Notes under the pieces: generated by a model
Database searches by the model: none
What the model saw: the letters and a program-made list of their open reading frames with translations, nothing else
What the model was told of the DNA's origin: nothing
Origin: Mageeibacillus sp. UBA1193
Lineage (GTDB): Bacteria; Bacillota; Clostridia; Saccharofermentanales; Saccharofermentanaceae
Length of the DNA: 24,142 nucleotides
NCBI GenBank assembly: GCA_002310155.1
Contig: DBYF01000037.1
Location: forward strand, 14,229-38,370
Reading direction: 5' to 3'
In this document: one piece after another, positions 1 to 8,547 of the stretch
How positions within the stretch are numbered: the stretch's first letter is position 1
How the letters are laid out: the number at the start of each line of letters is the position of its first letter
Translations under genes and position numbers: made by a program

Positions 1-5
1 CCTGA

Positions 6-659
6 TCAGACTTTTTCAGTAACGATCACGAGCATGGTTCCGTCTTTCATGTCGAAGCCATGCTCTTTTTCTGCCATATTAAACTCATTGCTGACAGTAA
101 GAGAACTTCCGGGAACGATGTCTCGCGAAGACAGATTATACTTCATGCCTGTCGTACTTACGGAAAAAGCACCCTTCCCGAGTGGGATCAGTGAAATGGT
201 ATTCTTCGGGCTCACCTTCTCCTCTGGAACGACAAAGTGGTTTTCACCGCAAAGCGGGTACACCCATGTCTTTCCATCCGTTGTTACTACATCAAATCCC
301 TCTTCACAAAGACGCATGGTAAGAAGGAGATTGGACATTACATGATCGATCCGGCCAACAAGAGATGTGACGAAAAGGATCTTCTTTTCTTTTGGGACAC
401 TGCGAAGACACAGTTCTGAGTCTGTCATATCCTTTTCGACCGGAAAAAGACGGTTCTCTACTTTATTCTCAGTAAGGAATCTCTTTGTATCTTCAGAAAT
501 GGAATCCATATCGCCCCACACCATATCAGGAACGATACTGTAAGGGACCAGGGCATCCGCGCCGCTGTCCGCACAGATGATCTTCTCTGCTTCAGACAGT
601 GCAGGAAGCAGAGTGGAAAGATCTTTATTCGGACCTCCCGCGATTACAACATAACACAC
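6..659 (-). CDS. thiN: Thiamine pyrophosphokinase
   Basis: A 217-residue protein that transfers pyrophosphate from ATP to thiamine, giving thiamine diphosphate in the cytosol. Visible family motifs are the N-terminal VIAGGP (5-10), ICADSGAD (28-35), the acidic VWGDMDS (47-53), KDMTDSE (76-82) and GRIDH (102-106). The C-terminal half is the beta-rich thiamine-binding domain, and the length is normal for the family. The start is GTG at 659, inside the end of rpe (16-base overlap), preceded by AAGGAG at an 8-base spacing, so translation is probably coupled to rpe. It is the last gene of the conserved cluster rsgA-rpe-thiN (yloS position in Bacillus). The stop lies 5 bases from the window edge, so what follows cannot be seen. 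Confidence 0.93.
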   Translation of the reverse strand: MCYVVIAGGPNKDLSTLLPALSEAEKIICADSGADALVPYSIVPDMVWGDMDSISEDTKRFLTENKVENRLFPVEKDMTDSELCLRSVPKEKKILFVTSLVGRIDHVMSNLLLTMRLCEEGFDVVTTDGKTWVYPLCGENHFVVPEEKVSPKNTISLIPLGKGAFSVSTTGMKYNLSSRDIVPGSSLTVSNEFNMAEKEHGFDMKDGTMLVIVTEKV

Positions 660-1303
660 GAGCGAAGCTCCTTGATCGCTTTCACATGATCGTTATTGGA
701 AAACACCGCAGAACCCGCGACAAGATAAGATGCGCCTGCATTAACGACACGGGGCGCAGTCTCAATACAGATACCGCCATCTACGGAGATCACCGTGTCT
801 GCGTTATTCTCATCGATGACCTTACGGACTGCGGCGATCCTTTCGAGAGATTCCTCCATGAAGTGCTGGCCGCCGAAACCCGGACGGACAGACATGACCA
901 GTACCAGATCACACTTGGTCACATATGGCAGGACCTTTTCGATCGGGGTATCCGGATGGATCGAGATACCTGCTCTCTTTCCAAGCTTACGGATCGCAGT
1001 TATCGCCTCATCAGGATCATCTACCGTCTCTACATGGAACGTCAGCATATCAGCACCGGCATCGGCGAACGGCTTAAAGAAATCCAGAGGATTTGTCACC
1101 ATGAGATGCACATCGAATACCATGTTAGTGCTTTTACGGATGGACTCAACGATCGGGACACCGAAAGTAAGGTTAGGTACATAATGGCCATCCATAACAT
1201 CGATATGAAGATAGGACGTCTCTTTCGCGACTTCCGCGATCTCCTCGTTAAGACGGCCGCAATCTGCTGCCAGTATAGACGGCGCGATCACTACATCATT
1301 CAT
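644..1303 (-). CDS. rpe: Ribulose-phosphate 3-epimerase
   Basis: A 219-residue TIM-barrel enzyme of the pentose phosphate pathway that interconverts ribulose 5-phosphate and xylulose 5-phosphate. It shows the full set of family motifs: IAPSILAAD (6-14), LHIDVMDG (32-39) with metal ligand H33 and catalytic D35, DVHLMV (64-69) with H66, the phosphate-binding loop VRPGFGGQ (139-146), and ISVDGG (172-177) with catalytic D175. The ATG at 1303 is preceded by AAGGAAGG at about 9 bases. It follows rsgA after a 17-base gap and overlaps thiN by 16 bases. The rsgA-rpe-thiN order is shared with Bacillus and many Clostridia. Nothing is unusual in length or active site. Confidence 0.96.
   Translation of the reverse strand: MNDVVIAPSILAADCGRLNEEIAEVAKETSYLHIDVMDGHYVPNLTFGVPIVESIRKSTNMVFDVHLMVTNPLDFFKPFADAGADMLTFHVETVDDPDEAITAIRKLGKRAGISIHPDTPIEKVLPYVTKCDLVLVMSVRPGFGGQHFMEESLERIAAVRKVIDENNADTVISVDGGICIETAPRVVNAGASYLVAGSAVFSNNDHVKAIKELRSCVML
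668..673 (-). promoter_or_regulatory. Ribosome binding site setting the thiN GTG start
   Basis: On the minus strand AAGGAG lies 8 bases before the GTG at 659. It sits inside the rpe coding sequence and supports GTG as the thiN start. The resulting 16-base overlap with rpe fits reinitiation or coupled translation. Confidence 0.7.
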
Positions 1304-1320
1304 CTTCCAAAACCTTCCTT

Positions 1321-2208
1321 CTATTTCCCGTATTTCTTCGAATTTACCAATATTATATCCAAAAACTCACGATATCGCGCAAGTCTTCCCTCGGAAATTC
1401 CACTTTCTTCGATCCGGCATCCCAGTTCACCGGTATGACGGCAATCCTGGAACCTGCACTTCCCCGCTATACGAAGGAGTTCAGGATATCCTTCGATAAG
1501 ATCGGCTTCCTCGATACCGATGCGGTCAACATCCAGGGACGAAAAACCGGGAGTATCGATAAGGAATCCTCCACGGAACGGGAACAGTTCCACATGGCGT
1601 GTGGTATGCTTTCCTCTTTTCAGACGTTCACTGATATCTCCGACCTCGATATGATCCATACCGGTAAGTCTGTGACAGAGCGTGGACTTTCCAACACCGG
1701 ACTGCCCTGCGACACCTACAGTATGTCCTTCGAAGATCTTCTGGATCTGTTCATCCGGAAGCATCTCCTCCTGCGAGGATTCTACTACATGAAAGCCCGC
1801 ATCGGAATACTCTTTGATCAGAGTATCTGCTTTTTCGCGGGAAAGGTCCGTCTTCGTAAGCCAGATAAGAGGCTCAATATCGAGCTTGGGACAAAGGATC
1901 AGAAGTTTGTCGAGAAGTTTCAGATCAGGCTCGGGATTTGCGGTCGAGACAGCAATGATAAGTACATCGATATTCGCAACACTCGGACGGACGAGAAGGT
2001 TTCTTCTCTCCCCGATCGATACTATCGTATACGGAATATCCGGATCGCCCGAAGGTTCTACTTCGCAGAAATCGCCGACGGTCGGGATAACTTTCCTGTT
2101 ACGGAAGATCCCGCGCGGTTTCGCAAACACAGACTCACCATTATCCAGCAGGATCGTATAGGATCCTCCAATGCCCTTGGTGATGCGTCCGCTCTTCGGT
2201 TGTTTCAC
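1321..2208 (-). CDS. rsgA: Ribosome small-subunit-dependent GTPase A
   Basis: A 295-residue circularly permuted GTPase that acts in late 30S subunit maturation (CpgA/YloQ in Bacillus). The order seen is an N-terminal OB fold (about 1-75), then G4 TKTD (118-121), then the P-loop GQSGVGKS (168-175), then the conserved basic switch KRGKHTT (197-203), then G3 DTPG (218-221). This is the G4-G1-G3 order that defines the family. A C-terminal zinc site follows (C251, C256, H258, C264). The start is probably GTG at 2208, which gives the family-typical N terminus. Its ribosome binding site is weak (AGAAG very close); a better AGGGG lies 16 bases away, so the exact start is uncertain. An in-frame stop at 2239-2241 limits any extension to about ten codons. 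It lies 66 bases after prkC. In B. subtilis CpgA is a reported PrkC substrate, which makes the neighbourhood meaningful. Confidence 0.93.
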   Translation of the reverse strand: MKQPKSGRITKGIGGSYTILLDNGESVFAKPRGIFRNRKVIPTVGDFCEVEPSGDPDIPYTIVSIGERRNLLVRPSVANIDVLIIAVSTANPEPDLKLLDKLLILCPKLDIEPLIWLTKTDLSREKADTLIKEYSDAGFHVVESSQEEMLPDEQIQKIFEGHTVGVAGQSGVGKSTLCHRLTGMDHIEVGDISERLKRGKHTTRHVELFPFRGGFLIDTPGFSSLDVDRIGIEEADLIEGYPELLRIAGKCRFQDCRHTGELGCRIEESGISEGRLARYREFLDIILVNSKKYGK

Positions 2209-2274
2209 TTCTTCTGCCGTAATACCCCTTGCCTCTCTTTAAAACAACTTCGCAAATGTATCCTTATATGATGA

Positions 2275-4419
2275 TCAGCCCTGCTGTTGCTGATCCGGAG
2301 TCGACGGCGGCGTCACAGCTGTCGGGTCATCATGAGATGACGGTGGTGGCGGCGGTGGTACCGGAGTCGGCGTAGGTGTAGGTGTCGGAGTTGGTGTCGG
2401 AGTCGGTGTCTGGGTCGGCGTAGGCTCAAAGACAGCCGTCAGAGAAATATCCTTCTCCGGCATAATGAATGTATATGTCGAGTTATAACTGATCGGAACT
2501 CCACTCTCATCAACCCATGCGACGAACTGATAACCGATGCTCGGCACAGCAGAGATCGTAACGGCGGAATTGGTCGGATAAACACCATCGCCTCCGACAG
2601 AACCCTGTCCCTGCGCAGTCAACTGTACAGTATAACCGATGATCTCCGGAGTCGGAGTCGGTGTACCGCCTCTGGCAACGTCTTCAGCATTACCAACATA
2701 GATACGGATCGCAGACTTTCTCTGGACCTTAGTTCCGGGCGTCGGGTCAGTAAGCATAACAAACAGATCCTTATCACCCAGGCCCTGTGCCTGAAGCTCA
2801 GGACTCATCTCAATATCCTGAAGAACAAGACCTGCTTCATCAATTGCTTTTCTAGCATCCTCAAGATTCATCTTCAGGATATTCGGAACTTCGATCTCCG
2901 AAGACTGCTGGCTGAAGATGATCGTAATATCCGCGTTAGGTTTTACTTTAGTACCTGCCGGCGGGTCAGTACGGATGACAAGACCCGGCTCCATCGAGTC
3001 ACTGATCTCCGGACGGGCATTAACATTAAAGCCGTCTACCTTCAGGGCCTCAAAAGCTTCGTCCCATTTTATGTTGGAATAGTCTTTGAGTTCAACATCA
3101 TCCGGTGCTTTACTTACAGTGAGGATGAGAACATTAACAGAACTGTTATTTCTCATCTCCATACCTTCCTGAATATTCTGCTTAACAACGATATTCGGGG
3201 CATAGTCGGTACGGACTTCATACTCGATCTTAAATGTGGTGAATCCATGCTCCTGGAAGCTCTGCTGCACTTCTACGATCGTCTTACCGACATAATCCTG
3301 TACGATAAAGACACTCTGAGTCTCCTGCTTAACGGACTTCTTAAGTGTATCGGTCACAAGATAGGTAAGACCGATAAGGATACCGATGATCAGAACGACA
3401 ACAATGATAACGATCAGGTTATCCTTCCATCTGGATCTTCTTCTGGTCTTGATCGAACGCTCGATATCCTTGAGCTTGCCATAGTTTGGCTCCTGACGGA
3501 TGACCGGGGTCACGCCGGTAACATCGACCGGCTCCTTCGGTGCTTCCGCATTAGAGTCAACGATACCATAGGAACCGTTCGGGTCGACCATAAGGGCATC
3601 CAGCTCCGTAACCATCTCACGGATGGACTTATAGCGGAGTTTCGGATCCTTCTGCATCGCCTTCTGGATGATCGCATCAAGGCCCTGCGGAATGCCCGGA
3701 ACGAAGTTCGAAGCATACGGTGCCGGCTCCTGAAGATGTTTCACTGCGATCGCTACAGAGTTTTCACCATCGAAAGGAACTCGTCCGGTGACCATCTCGA
3801 AGAGGGTAACACCGAGAGAGTAGATATCGGAACTCGGGCTGACGATACCGCCTCTCGCCTGCTCCGGCGAGAAATAATGTACGGAACCGAGCGCACCGCC
3901 CGATGTAAGTGTGATCGTATGATTGGTAGACGCATGCGCGATACCGAAGTCAGTCACCTTCGCGATACGGTCACGTGTGATCAGGATGTTATGCGGCTTG
4001 ATATCTCTGTGAACGATGCCGTTCTGATGTGCCGTGTCCAGAGCCATACCGACCTGAATAACGATCGGGACCGCTACTTTCCAGTCAAGATGACCATTCT
4101 GAAGGATCATGTCCTTAACTGTGATACCTTCAACATACTCCTGGACCATGTAACGGATGCTGCCTTCCTGGCCTACACCGAATACATGAACGATATTCGC
4201 GTGGGAAAGAGACGAAGCTGCCTTCGCCTCAGTATCAAAACGCTTAATAAACTCAACGTTGGAGGCGAATTCCTGCTTCAGGATCTTGATCGCAACATTC
4301 ATGCCGGAAGACAGGTCTGCTGCAAGATATACATCTGCCATACCGCCACTTCCGATCAGTTTAATGATCCTGTATCGTCCGCCTAATATCATGCCCTCAG
4401 GGCTCATTGTCGCACTCAT
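2275..4419 (-). CDS. prkC: Membrane Ser/Thr kinase with PASTA, InlB-like and Pro-Thr regions
   Basis: A 714-residue PrkC/PknB/Stk1-type kinase. The cytosolic kinase domain (about 16-275) has the glycine loop GSGGMADV (23-30), the lysine of VAIK (K45), HRDIKPHN (137-144), DFG (157-159) and SPEQARG (184-190). A linker ends in a basic stretch (RRRSRWK, 326-332), followed by one membrane helix (334-354). Outside the cell come three PASTA repeats (about 370-436, 439-504, 509-576), the first diverged, which in this family bind muropeptides or lipid II. Unusually, an InlB B-repeat-like domain (about 594-665) and a Pro-Thr/poly-Pro tail (666-714) follow. ATG at 4419 has AAGGAG at 5 bases and overlaps the prpC stop as ATGA. 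It probably regulates cell-wall synthesis, division or dormancy exit together with PrpC. Confidence 0.96.
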   Translation of the reverse strand: MSATMSPEGMILGGRYRIIKLIGSGGMADVYLAADLSSGMNVAIKILKQEFASNVEFIKRFDTEAKAASSLSHANIVHVFGVGQEGSIRYMVQEYVEGITVKDMILQNGHLDWKVAVPIVIQVGMALDTAHQNGIVHRDIKPHNILITRDRIAKVTDFGIAHASTNHTITLTSGGALGSVHYFSPEQARGGIVSPSSDIYSLGVTLFEMVTGRVPFDGENSVAIAVKHLQEPAPYASNFVPGIPQGLDAIIQKAMQKDPKLRYKSIREMVTELDALMVDPNGSYGIVDSNAEAPKEPVDVTGVTPVIRQEPNYGKLKDIERSIKTRRRSRWKDNLIVIIVVVLIIGILIGLTYLVTDTLKKSVKQETQSVFIVQDYVGKTIVEVQQSFQEHGFTTFKIEYEVRTDYAPNIVVKQNIQEGMEMRNNSSVNVLILTVSKAPDDVELKDYSNIKWDEAFEALKVDGFNVNARPEISDSMEPGLVIRTDPPAGTKVKPNADITIIFSQQSSEIEVPNILKMNLEDARKAIDEAGLVLQDIEMSPELQAQGLGDKDLFVMLTDPTPGTKVQRKSAIRIYVGNAEDVARGGTPTPTPEIIGYTVQLTAQGQGSVGGDGVYPTNSAVTISAVPSIGYQFVAWVDESGVPISYNSTYTFIMPEKDISLTAVFEPTPTQTPTPTPTPTPTPTPTPVPPPPPPSSHDDPTAVTPPSTPDQQQQG
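2341..2424 (-). repeat. Imperfect hexanucleotide repeat coding a Pro-Thr/poly-Pro tail
   Basis: Alternating Pro and Thr codons (residues 666-687 of PrkC) run into six Pro codons (688-693). The DNA is a degenerate 6-base repeat with varied third positions, so pure slippage tracts are short. A shorter Thr-Pro run is seen at residues 586-591 on the other side of the InlB-like domain, so this domain is bracketed by Pro-Thr linkers. Tails of this kind are common in cell-wall-spanning proteins. Confidence 0.85.
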
Positions 4420-5171
4420 GTTTTCTCCTTACCTTTGCGGGTCTCACACTCCGCCAAGATCATCGATATATTATCCGGAGCACCGGCCGCGTCAGCCAGG
4501 TCCTTCAGCAGCTGCAAACAATAGTTAAGATCCTTATGTTTACGCAGCACAGCTCTTATAGTCTTATCTTCTACACAACTGTATAGACCATCTGAACATA
4601 AAAGTATAACATCTCCGTTGCTAATTTCAACCGAGAAGGTGTCAGGCTTAACATACTCATTGACTCCGAGGGATCGGAGAAGGACGTGTCTCTTAGGATG
4701 ACTTCTGGCCTCTTCCGGTGTGATCATACCCTTTTCGACCATTCTCTGGACCAGCGTATGGTCAGTGGTCAGGGTCTTCATCTTCTGTCCATGCAGAAGA
4801 TACGCACGGCAGTCACCGATATGGGAAATATACAGCGTTTTATCACGAAGAACCGCGACTGTCAGGGTCGTACCCATACCGCGGTAACGGAAGCTTCCAA
4901 GAGAAGCGAGATATACTTTTACATTTGCTTTTTCCAGGGTAAAAGCCAGAAGTTTCATTAACTTCTGGGCATCATCCGCCTCGAAGAGATATTCGTTCAG
5001 AGACTGTTCGACATATTCGACTGCCGTCTTGCTCGCCAGTTCACCGGCCGCATGACCGCCCATGCCGTCCGCGATGACGAAGCACTCGTCCTTTCCCACG
5101 GAAAACACAGAAAGACAATCTTCATTGTTGGTGCGTACCAGACCTCTGTCGGATACACTCACTACTTTCAT
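4416..5171 (-). CDS. prpC: PP2C-family protein Ser/Thr phosphatase
   Basis: A 251-residue soluble PPM/PP2C phosphatase, the partner that reverses PrkC phosphorylation. The metal-binding motifs are intact: SDRG (7-10), RTNNED (13-18), ADGMGGHAAGE (34-44) with D35, GD at 119-120, CSDGLY (192-197) with D194, and PDN (232-234) with D233. The length matches Bacillus PrpC and Streptococcus/Staphylococcus Stp. ATG at 5171 overlaps the rlmN stop as ATGA, and its own stop overlaps the prkC start in the same way. The three genes are therefore tightly coupled, with phosphatase and kinase made from one message. No signal peptide or membrane segment is seen. Confidence 0.96.
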   Translation of the reverse strand: MKVVSVSDRGLVRTNNEDCLSVFSVGKDECFVIADGMGGHAAGELASKTAVEYVEQSLNEYLFEADDAQKLMKLLAFTLEKANVKVYLASLGSFRYRGMGTTLTVAVLRDKTLYISHIGDCRAYLLHGQKMKTLTTDHTLVQRMVEKGMITPEEARSHPKRHVLLRSLGVNEYVKPDTFSVEISNGDVILLCSDGLYSCVEDKTIRAVLRKHKDLNYCLQLLKDLADAAGAPDNISMILAECETRKGKEKT

Positions 5172-6208
5172 GTCAGTTTCTTCTCCTGCAGGCCTCTGCG
5201 CAACTGTCCGCAGGCGGCCATGATATCCGTACCCATCTCACGTCTAAGGGTCACGGTCATTCCGTTCTTTTCGAGAAGATCCTGGAACGCACGGACCGAT
5301 CCGGGTTTGCTTCTCTTAAATGGGCTGCCGTCAAACTCGTTGGCGGCGATCAGATTGATATGGCAGTGGATCCCCTTAAGTACGCGACAAAGCTCCCTTG
5401 CGCACTCAGGTGTATCATTGACACCGTCGAACAGTGAATACTCGAAAGTGATCCTTCGGTTCGTATTTTTCTCATAAGTCCGGCACGCGTCCAAAAGCTC
5501 AGAAAGGCTGTATTTGTTCGCGATCGGCATGATGCTCTTACGAAGCTCATCGTTCGGCGCATGTAGAGATACAGACAGATTCACCTGCATATCGATCAAA
5601 GAAAATTGTACCATTTGCGGTACAAGTCCGCAAGTTGACACGGTGATGTGTCTAGCGCCCAGATTCAAGCCTTTTTCGTCATTTGCGAGGTTCAGGAAAC
5701 CGATCAGCTCGTCATAGTTGTCGAAGGGCTCTCCAATGCCCATAACTACGACGCTGTGGATCCTTTCTCCGGCAAAAGCACCCGCAAGCAAAACCTGACC
5801 TAACATTTCACCTCTGGTAAGAGATCTTCCGAAGCCTGCGTGAGCGGATGCACAGAACCTGCATCCCATCTTGCAGCCGGCCTGCGAGGAAATACAGATC
5901 GACAGGCCAGTCTTATAACGCATAAGAACAGTCTCGACACAGTGTCCGTCATAGAGGCGGAAGACGAACTTCTGAGTACCGTCGATCTCGGAGACCAGAT
6001 GCTTTTCGATGCTCATGCTGTCACAGACAAAGTCTTCGCGAAGCGCGGATTTGATGTTTCCCGGAACATTACTCATCTTCTCCATGTCCAGAACACCCTT
6101 GGTGTACCAGGAATAGATCTGGGAAGCGCGGAATTTCGGAAAGCCCTTCTCCTTCACATATTCTTCCCATGCCGGAAGATCAAGATCGAGTACAAATCGT
6201 TTATCCAT
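5168..6208 (-). CDS. rlmN: 23S rRNA (adenine2503-C2)/tRNA (adenine37-C2) methyltransferase
   Basis: A 346-residue radical SAM enzyme that methylates C2 of A2503 in 23S rRNA, and of A37 in some tRNAs. The iron-sulfur cluster motif is CKMGCRFC (C112, C116, C119). The SAM-binding GIGEPF (157-162) is followed by NYDE. SVSLHAPND (212-220) and the C-terminal AACGQLR (331-337), whose C333 matches the catalytic cysteine, are typical of RlmN. I see nothing that marks the resistance paralogue Cfr (which methylates C8); the housekeeping cluster position also favours RlmN. ATG at 6208 shares one base with the rsmB stop (TGATG), with AGGAGG 8 bases upstream. It is coupled to prpC by a 4-base overlap. Confidence 0.96.
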   Translation of the reverse strand: MDKRFVLDLDLPAWEEYVKEKGFPKFRASQIYSWYTKGVLDMEKMSNVPGNIKSALREDFVCDSMSIEKHLVSEIDGTQKFVFRLYDGHCVETVLMRYKTGLSICISSQAGCKMGCRFCASAHAGFGRSLTRGEMLGQVLLAGAFAGERIHSVVVMGIGEPFDNYDELIGFLNLANDEKGLNLGARHITVSTCGLVPQMVQFSLIDMQVNLSVSLHAPNDELRKSIMPIANKYSLSELLDACRTYEKNTNRRITFEYSLFDGVNDTPECARELCRVLKGIHCHINLIAANEFDGSPFKRSKPGSVRAFQDLLEKNGMTVTLRREMGTDIMAACGQLRRGLQEKKLT

Positions 6209-7584
6209 CAGAGTTTCCTCCTCATCTTCGCGATAAAGAAGCCATCCATACCTTCTTCATCCGGAAGTATTGTCATTTTACCTTCTTTAGCACTTTCGAG
6301 CAGACGCGTGTTCTTCTTGAGTTCCTCAGGCAGGAGTCCGTCAAAGGGGACACACTCAAATTCAGGATGTCCTTCGAGGAAAGCACTGACCTGAAGCTCA
6401 TTCTCATTCGGGTTTACGGTGCAGGTACTGTACACCAGACAGCCGCCTTCACGTACACGGAGACTGCTGTTCTCCAGGATCTCTTTCTGCACCTCGACCA
6501 GTGACTGCATCTTCTCATAGGTCATCGTCAGACGTATATCGGGTTTTCTGTGAAGAAGTCCTAAGCCGCTGCACGGCACATCACAGAGTACAAGGTCATA
6601 CGAAGGAAGCAGTTTCTCCTTCTCATCCTTCAGGAATGTAGCATCGTAGTGCAATGTCGAGATTGATGAAAGTCCGAGTCTTTCCGCTGTTTCATCGACC
6701 ATCCTGAGTCTCACGTCACTCGCATCGAGTGCATCGATATGTCCCTGACCATTCATCAGTTCAGCCAGATGACAGGTCTTTCCGCCCGGCGCGCTGCACG
6801 TATCCAGGATATTCCAGGAAGGATCGGGATCACAGATCACACCGACCAGCATGGCCGACAGGCTCTGCACTGAGAAAAGGCCTTTCTGATAGCTTTCAGA
6901 TCCTGAAATATCCATACGGTTACCGTCAAGGACAAGTGCTTTTGCATAAAGAGGATCACGGGAAACCCGAAGCCCTTCTTTATCAAGAGCACTGATCAGG
7001 TCATTCTCATCTTTCACGACGTGGTAATTGGGACGCAGATCGACCTTCGGGATCGAAAGATACGCCTCCATGATCCTCTCCGCCTTTTCCCTGCCGTACC
7101 ATTTGATGAAGCATCCGGCGATCTCGCTCTTCAGTGAATAGCGTATGTCAGCTTTCTTCGCCGGGATATTCTCGAGTGCCGATCTTCCCTCCTTGGAAAG
7201 CTTGCGGAGCACGGCATTCACCATGGTCTCGGCACCGGTAGGACATACTTCTCTGGCGAGATCCACAGTCGCAGACACCGCCGCGTATTCTTTTACACCA
7301 TATGCGAAAAGCACCTGCCACGCGCCCATGCGAAGACATGTGCGGACAGATGCGTCAAGTTTGCCAAGTTCTTTTCGGAGATAAGGAGCCAGCATCGCGT
7401 CGATCGTATACATTCTCGTGATCGTTCCATATACCATCGCGGTAACGAAAGAACGGTCCTGTTCCGACATTCCCGATCCTGCCAGTTCCTGTTTAAGGAC
7501 AAGATTAGAATAGCCCTGATTCTCCAGGACTTCCAGCAGACAGCGGTACGCTGTATTTCTGGCTTCGTCCTGACGTGGAGGCAT
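6208..7584 (-). CDS. rsmB: 16S rRNA (cytosine967-C5) methyltransferase
   Basis: A 458-residue NOL1/NOP2/Sun-family methyltransferase with an N-terminal NusB-like RNA-binding domain (about 1-135), the arrangement that identifies RsmB. The catalytic domain has the SAM motif DTCSAPGGKT (261-270), DVPCSGLG (335-342) with release cysteine C338, and STCTVNPNENE (386-396) with nucleophile C388. It modifies C967 of 16S rRNA from SAM. ATG at 7584 overlaps the fmt stop by one base (TAATG), with GGAGG about 10 bases upstream. Length and motifs are normal. Its position between fmt and rlmN is the conserved one in Firmicutes. Confidence 0.95.
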   Translation of the reverse strand: MPPRQDEARNTAYRCLLEVLENQGYSNLVLKQELAGSGMSEQDRSFVTAMVYGTITRMYTIDAMLAPYLRKELGKLDASVRTCLRMGAWQVLFAYGVKEYAAVSATVDLAREVCPTGAETMVNAVLRKLSKEGRSALENIPAKKADIRYSLKSEIAGCFIKWYGREKAERIMEAYLSIPKVDLRPNYHVVKDENDLISALDKEGLRVSRDPLYAKALVLDGNRMDISGSESYQKGLFSVQSLSAMLVGVICDPDPSWNILDTCSAPGGKTCHLAELMNGQGHIDALDASDVRLRMVDETAERLGLSSISTLHYDATFLKDEKEKLLPSYDLVLCDVPCSGLGLLHRKPDIRLTMTYEKMQSLVEVQKEILENSSLRVREGGCLVYSTCTVNPNENELQVSAFLEGHPEFECVPFDGLLPEELKKNTRLLESAKEGKMTILPDEEGMDGFFIAKMRRKL

Positions 7585-8546
7585 TATTCTTCGTCCTCCA
7601 TCTTCGCGCCGACTTCAAAATTGTGTGCGCAGTCGATCGCCTTCATGCGCTTTCCGGAAGCAGGCTGGAGTTCCAGAAGAAGGAGCGGCGCATCCTGGCA
7701 CATAACAGCCAGGGTTCCTTTCTTTCCGTAGATAACGGTACCCGGAACCGGGTCACCATGCTGTTCACGGTAATTGGTAAGCAGCGTATCATCAGCCGCC
7801 GGCATAGCATCGTAGATTTTAAGCTTACCGCCCTTCCACATCGTGGATGCTCCCGGCCAGGAAGACAGCGCTCTGACCTGAGCGGCAATGGACGAACATG
7901 TATTGTTCCATCTGATCTTGCCCTGATCCTTTAAGATCGGCGGAGACATCGTTGCTTCATCTTCATTCTGCGGAACCGGCTTGACCGTTCCGTCGATATA
8001 TCCCGGAAGTGTACGGATCAGAAGGTCCGCACCGAGATCCGCAAGCTGCGCCATCAGTTCTGGCGTATGCACTCTCGGATCGATCGTGATCGCTTCCTGT
8101 GTCAGGATATCACCGGTATCCATTCCGACGTCCATCTTCATGATCGTAACGCCGGTCTTCTCGTCTTCATTCAGGATCGACCACTGTACAGGCGCGGCAC
8201 CACGGTACTTCGGAAGCAGGGAACCATGAACATTGACACATTCGTACTTCGGAAGCTCGAGCATTTCCTTCGGCAGGATCTTGCCATAAGCAGCGGTAAT
8301 GATCAGATCCGGTTCGACCGATCTGATCTTTTCAAGTGCTTCGGGTGTTCTAAGAGAGTTCGGCTGATAGACCTCGATACCTCTCTTCTCAGCTTCCACC
8401 TTCGCAGGCGGAGCCGTCAGGATCATCTTGCGGCCGACCGGCTTATCCGGCTGGGTCACCACAAGGACTACATCATAGTTTTCATCACACAGACGTGAAA
8501 GCACTGTCGCCGCGAGTTCCGGCGTTCCCATAAAGACAATTCGCAT
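7584..8546 (-). CDS. fmt: Methionyl-tRNA formyltransferase
   Basis: A 320-residue enzyme that formylates initiator Met-tRNA with 10-formyl-tetrahydrofolate. The N-terminal Rossmann domain begins IVFMGTPE (3-10). The formyl-transfer site shows VNVHGSLLPKYRGAAP (104-119) with N105 and H107, and MDTGDI (142-147) with the catalytic aspartate. The C-terminal OB-type tRNA-binding domain (about 205-310) follows. ATG at 8546 begins 2 bases after the last base of the def stop. It also overlaps rsmB by one base. The next gene upstream removes the formyl group that Fmt adds, the classic def-fmt pair. Confidence 0.96.
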   Translation of the reverse strand: MRIVFMGTPELAATVLSRLCDENYDVVLVVTQPDKPVGRKMILTAPPAKVEAEKRGIEVYQPNSLRTPEALEKIRSVEPDLIITAAYGKILPKEMLELPKYECVNVHGSLLPKYRGAAPVQWSILNEDEKTGVTIMKMDVGMDTGDILTQEAITIDPRVHTPELMAQLADLGADLLIRTLPGYIDGTVKPVPQNEDEATMSPPILKDQGKIRWNNTCSSIAAQVRALSSWPGASTMWKGGKLKIYDAMPAADDTLLTNYREQHGDPVPGTVIYGKKGTLAVMCQDAPLLLLELQPASGKRMKAIDCAHNFEVGAKMEDEE

Positions 8547-8547
8547 A

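Noticed and set aside
599..2271. Two adjoining plus-strand open frames (279 and 278 codons) opposite rpe and rsgA
   Set aside because: Their near-tandem layout looked operon-like, but both mirror well-conserved genes and have no family motifs.
2209..2274. Promoter or terminator in the 66-base prkC-rsgA gap
   Set aside because: I found no paired -35/-10 with good spacing on the minus strand and no stable hairpin followed by T.
3247..4386. Plus-strand open frame of 379 codons opposite prkC
   Set aside because: It lies over the kinase and PASTA coding region, has no visible domain or good ribosome binding site, and has the Arg/Asp-rich make-up of an antisense shadow.
5168..6208. Possible Cfr-type resistance methyltransferase
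   Set aside because: The conserved Firmicute cluster position and RlmN-like C-terminal AACGQLR motif point to the housekeeping enzyme.
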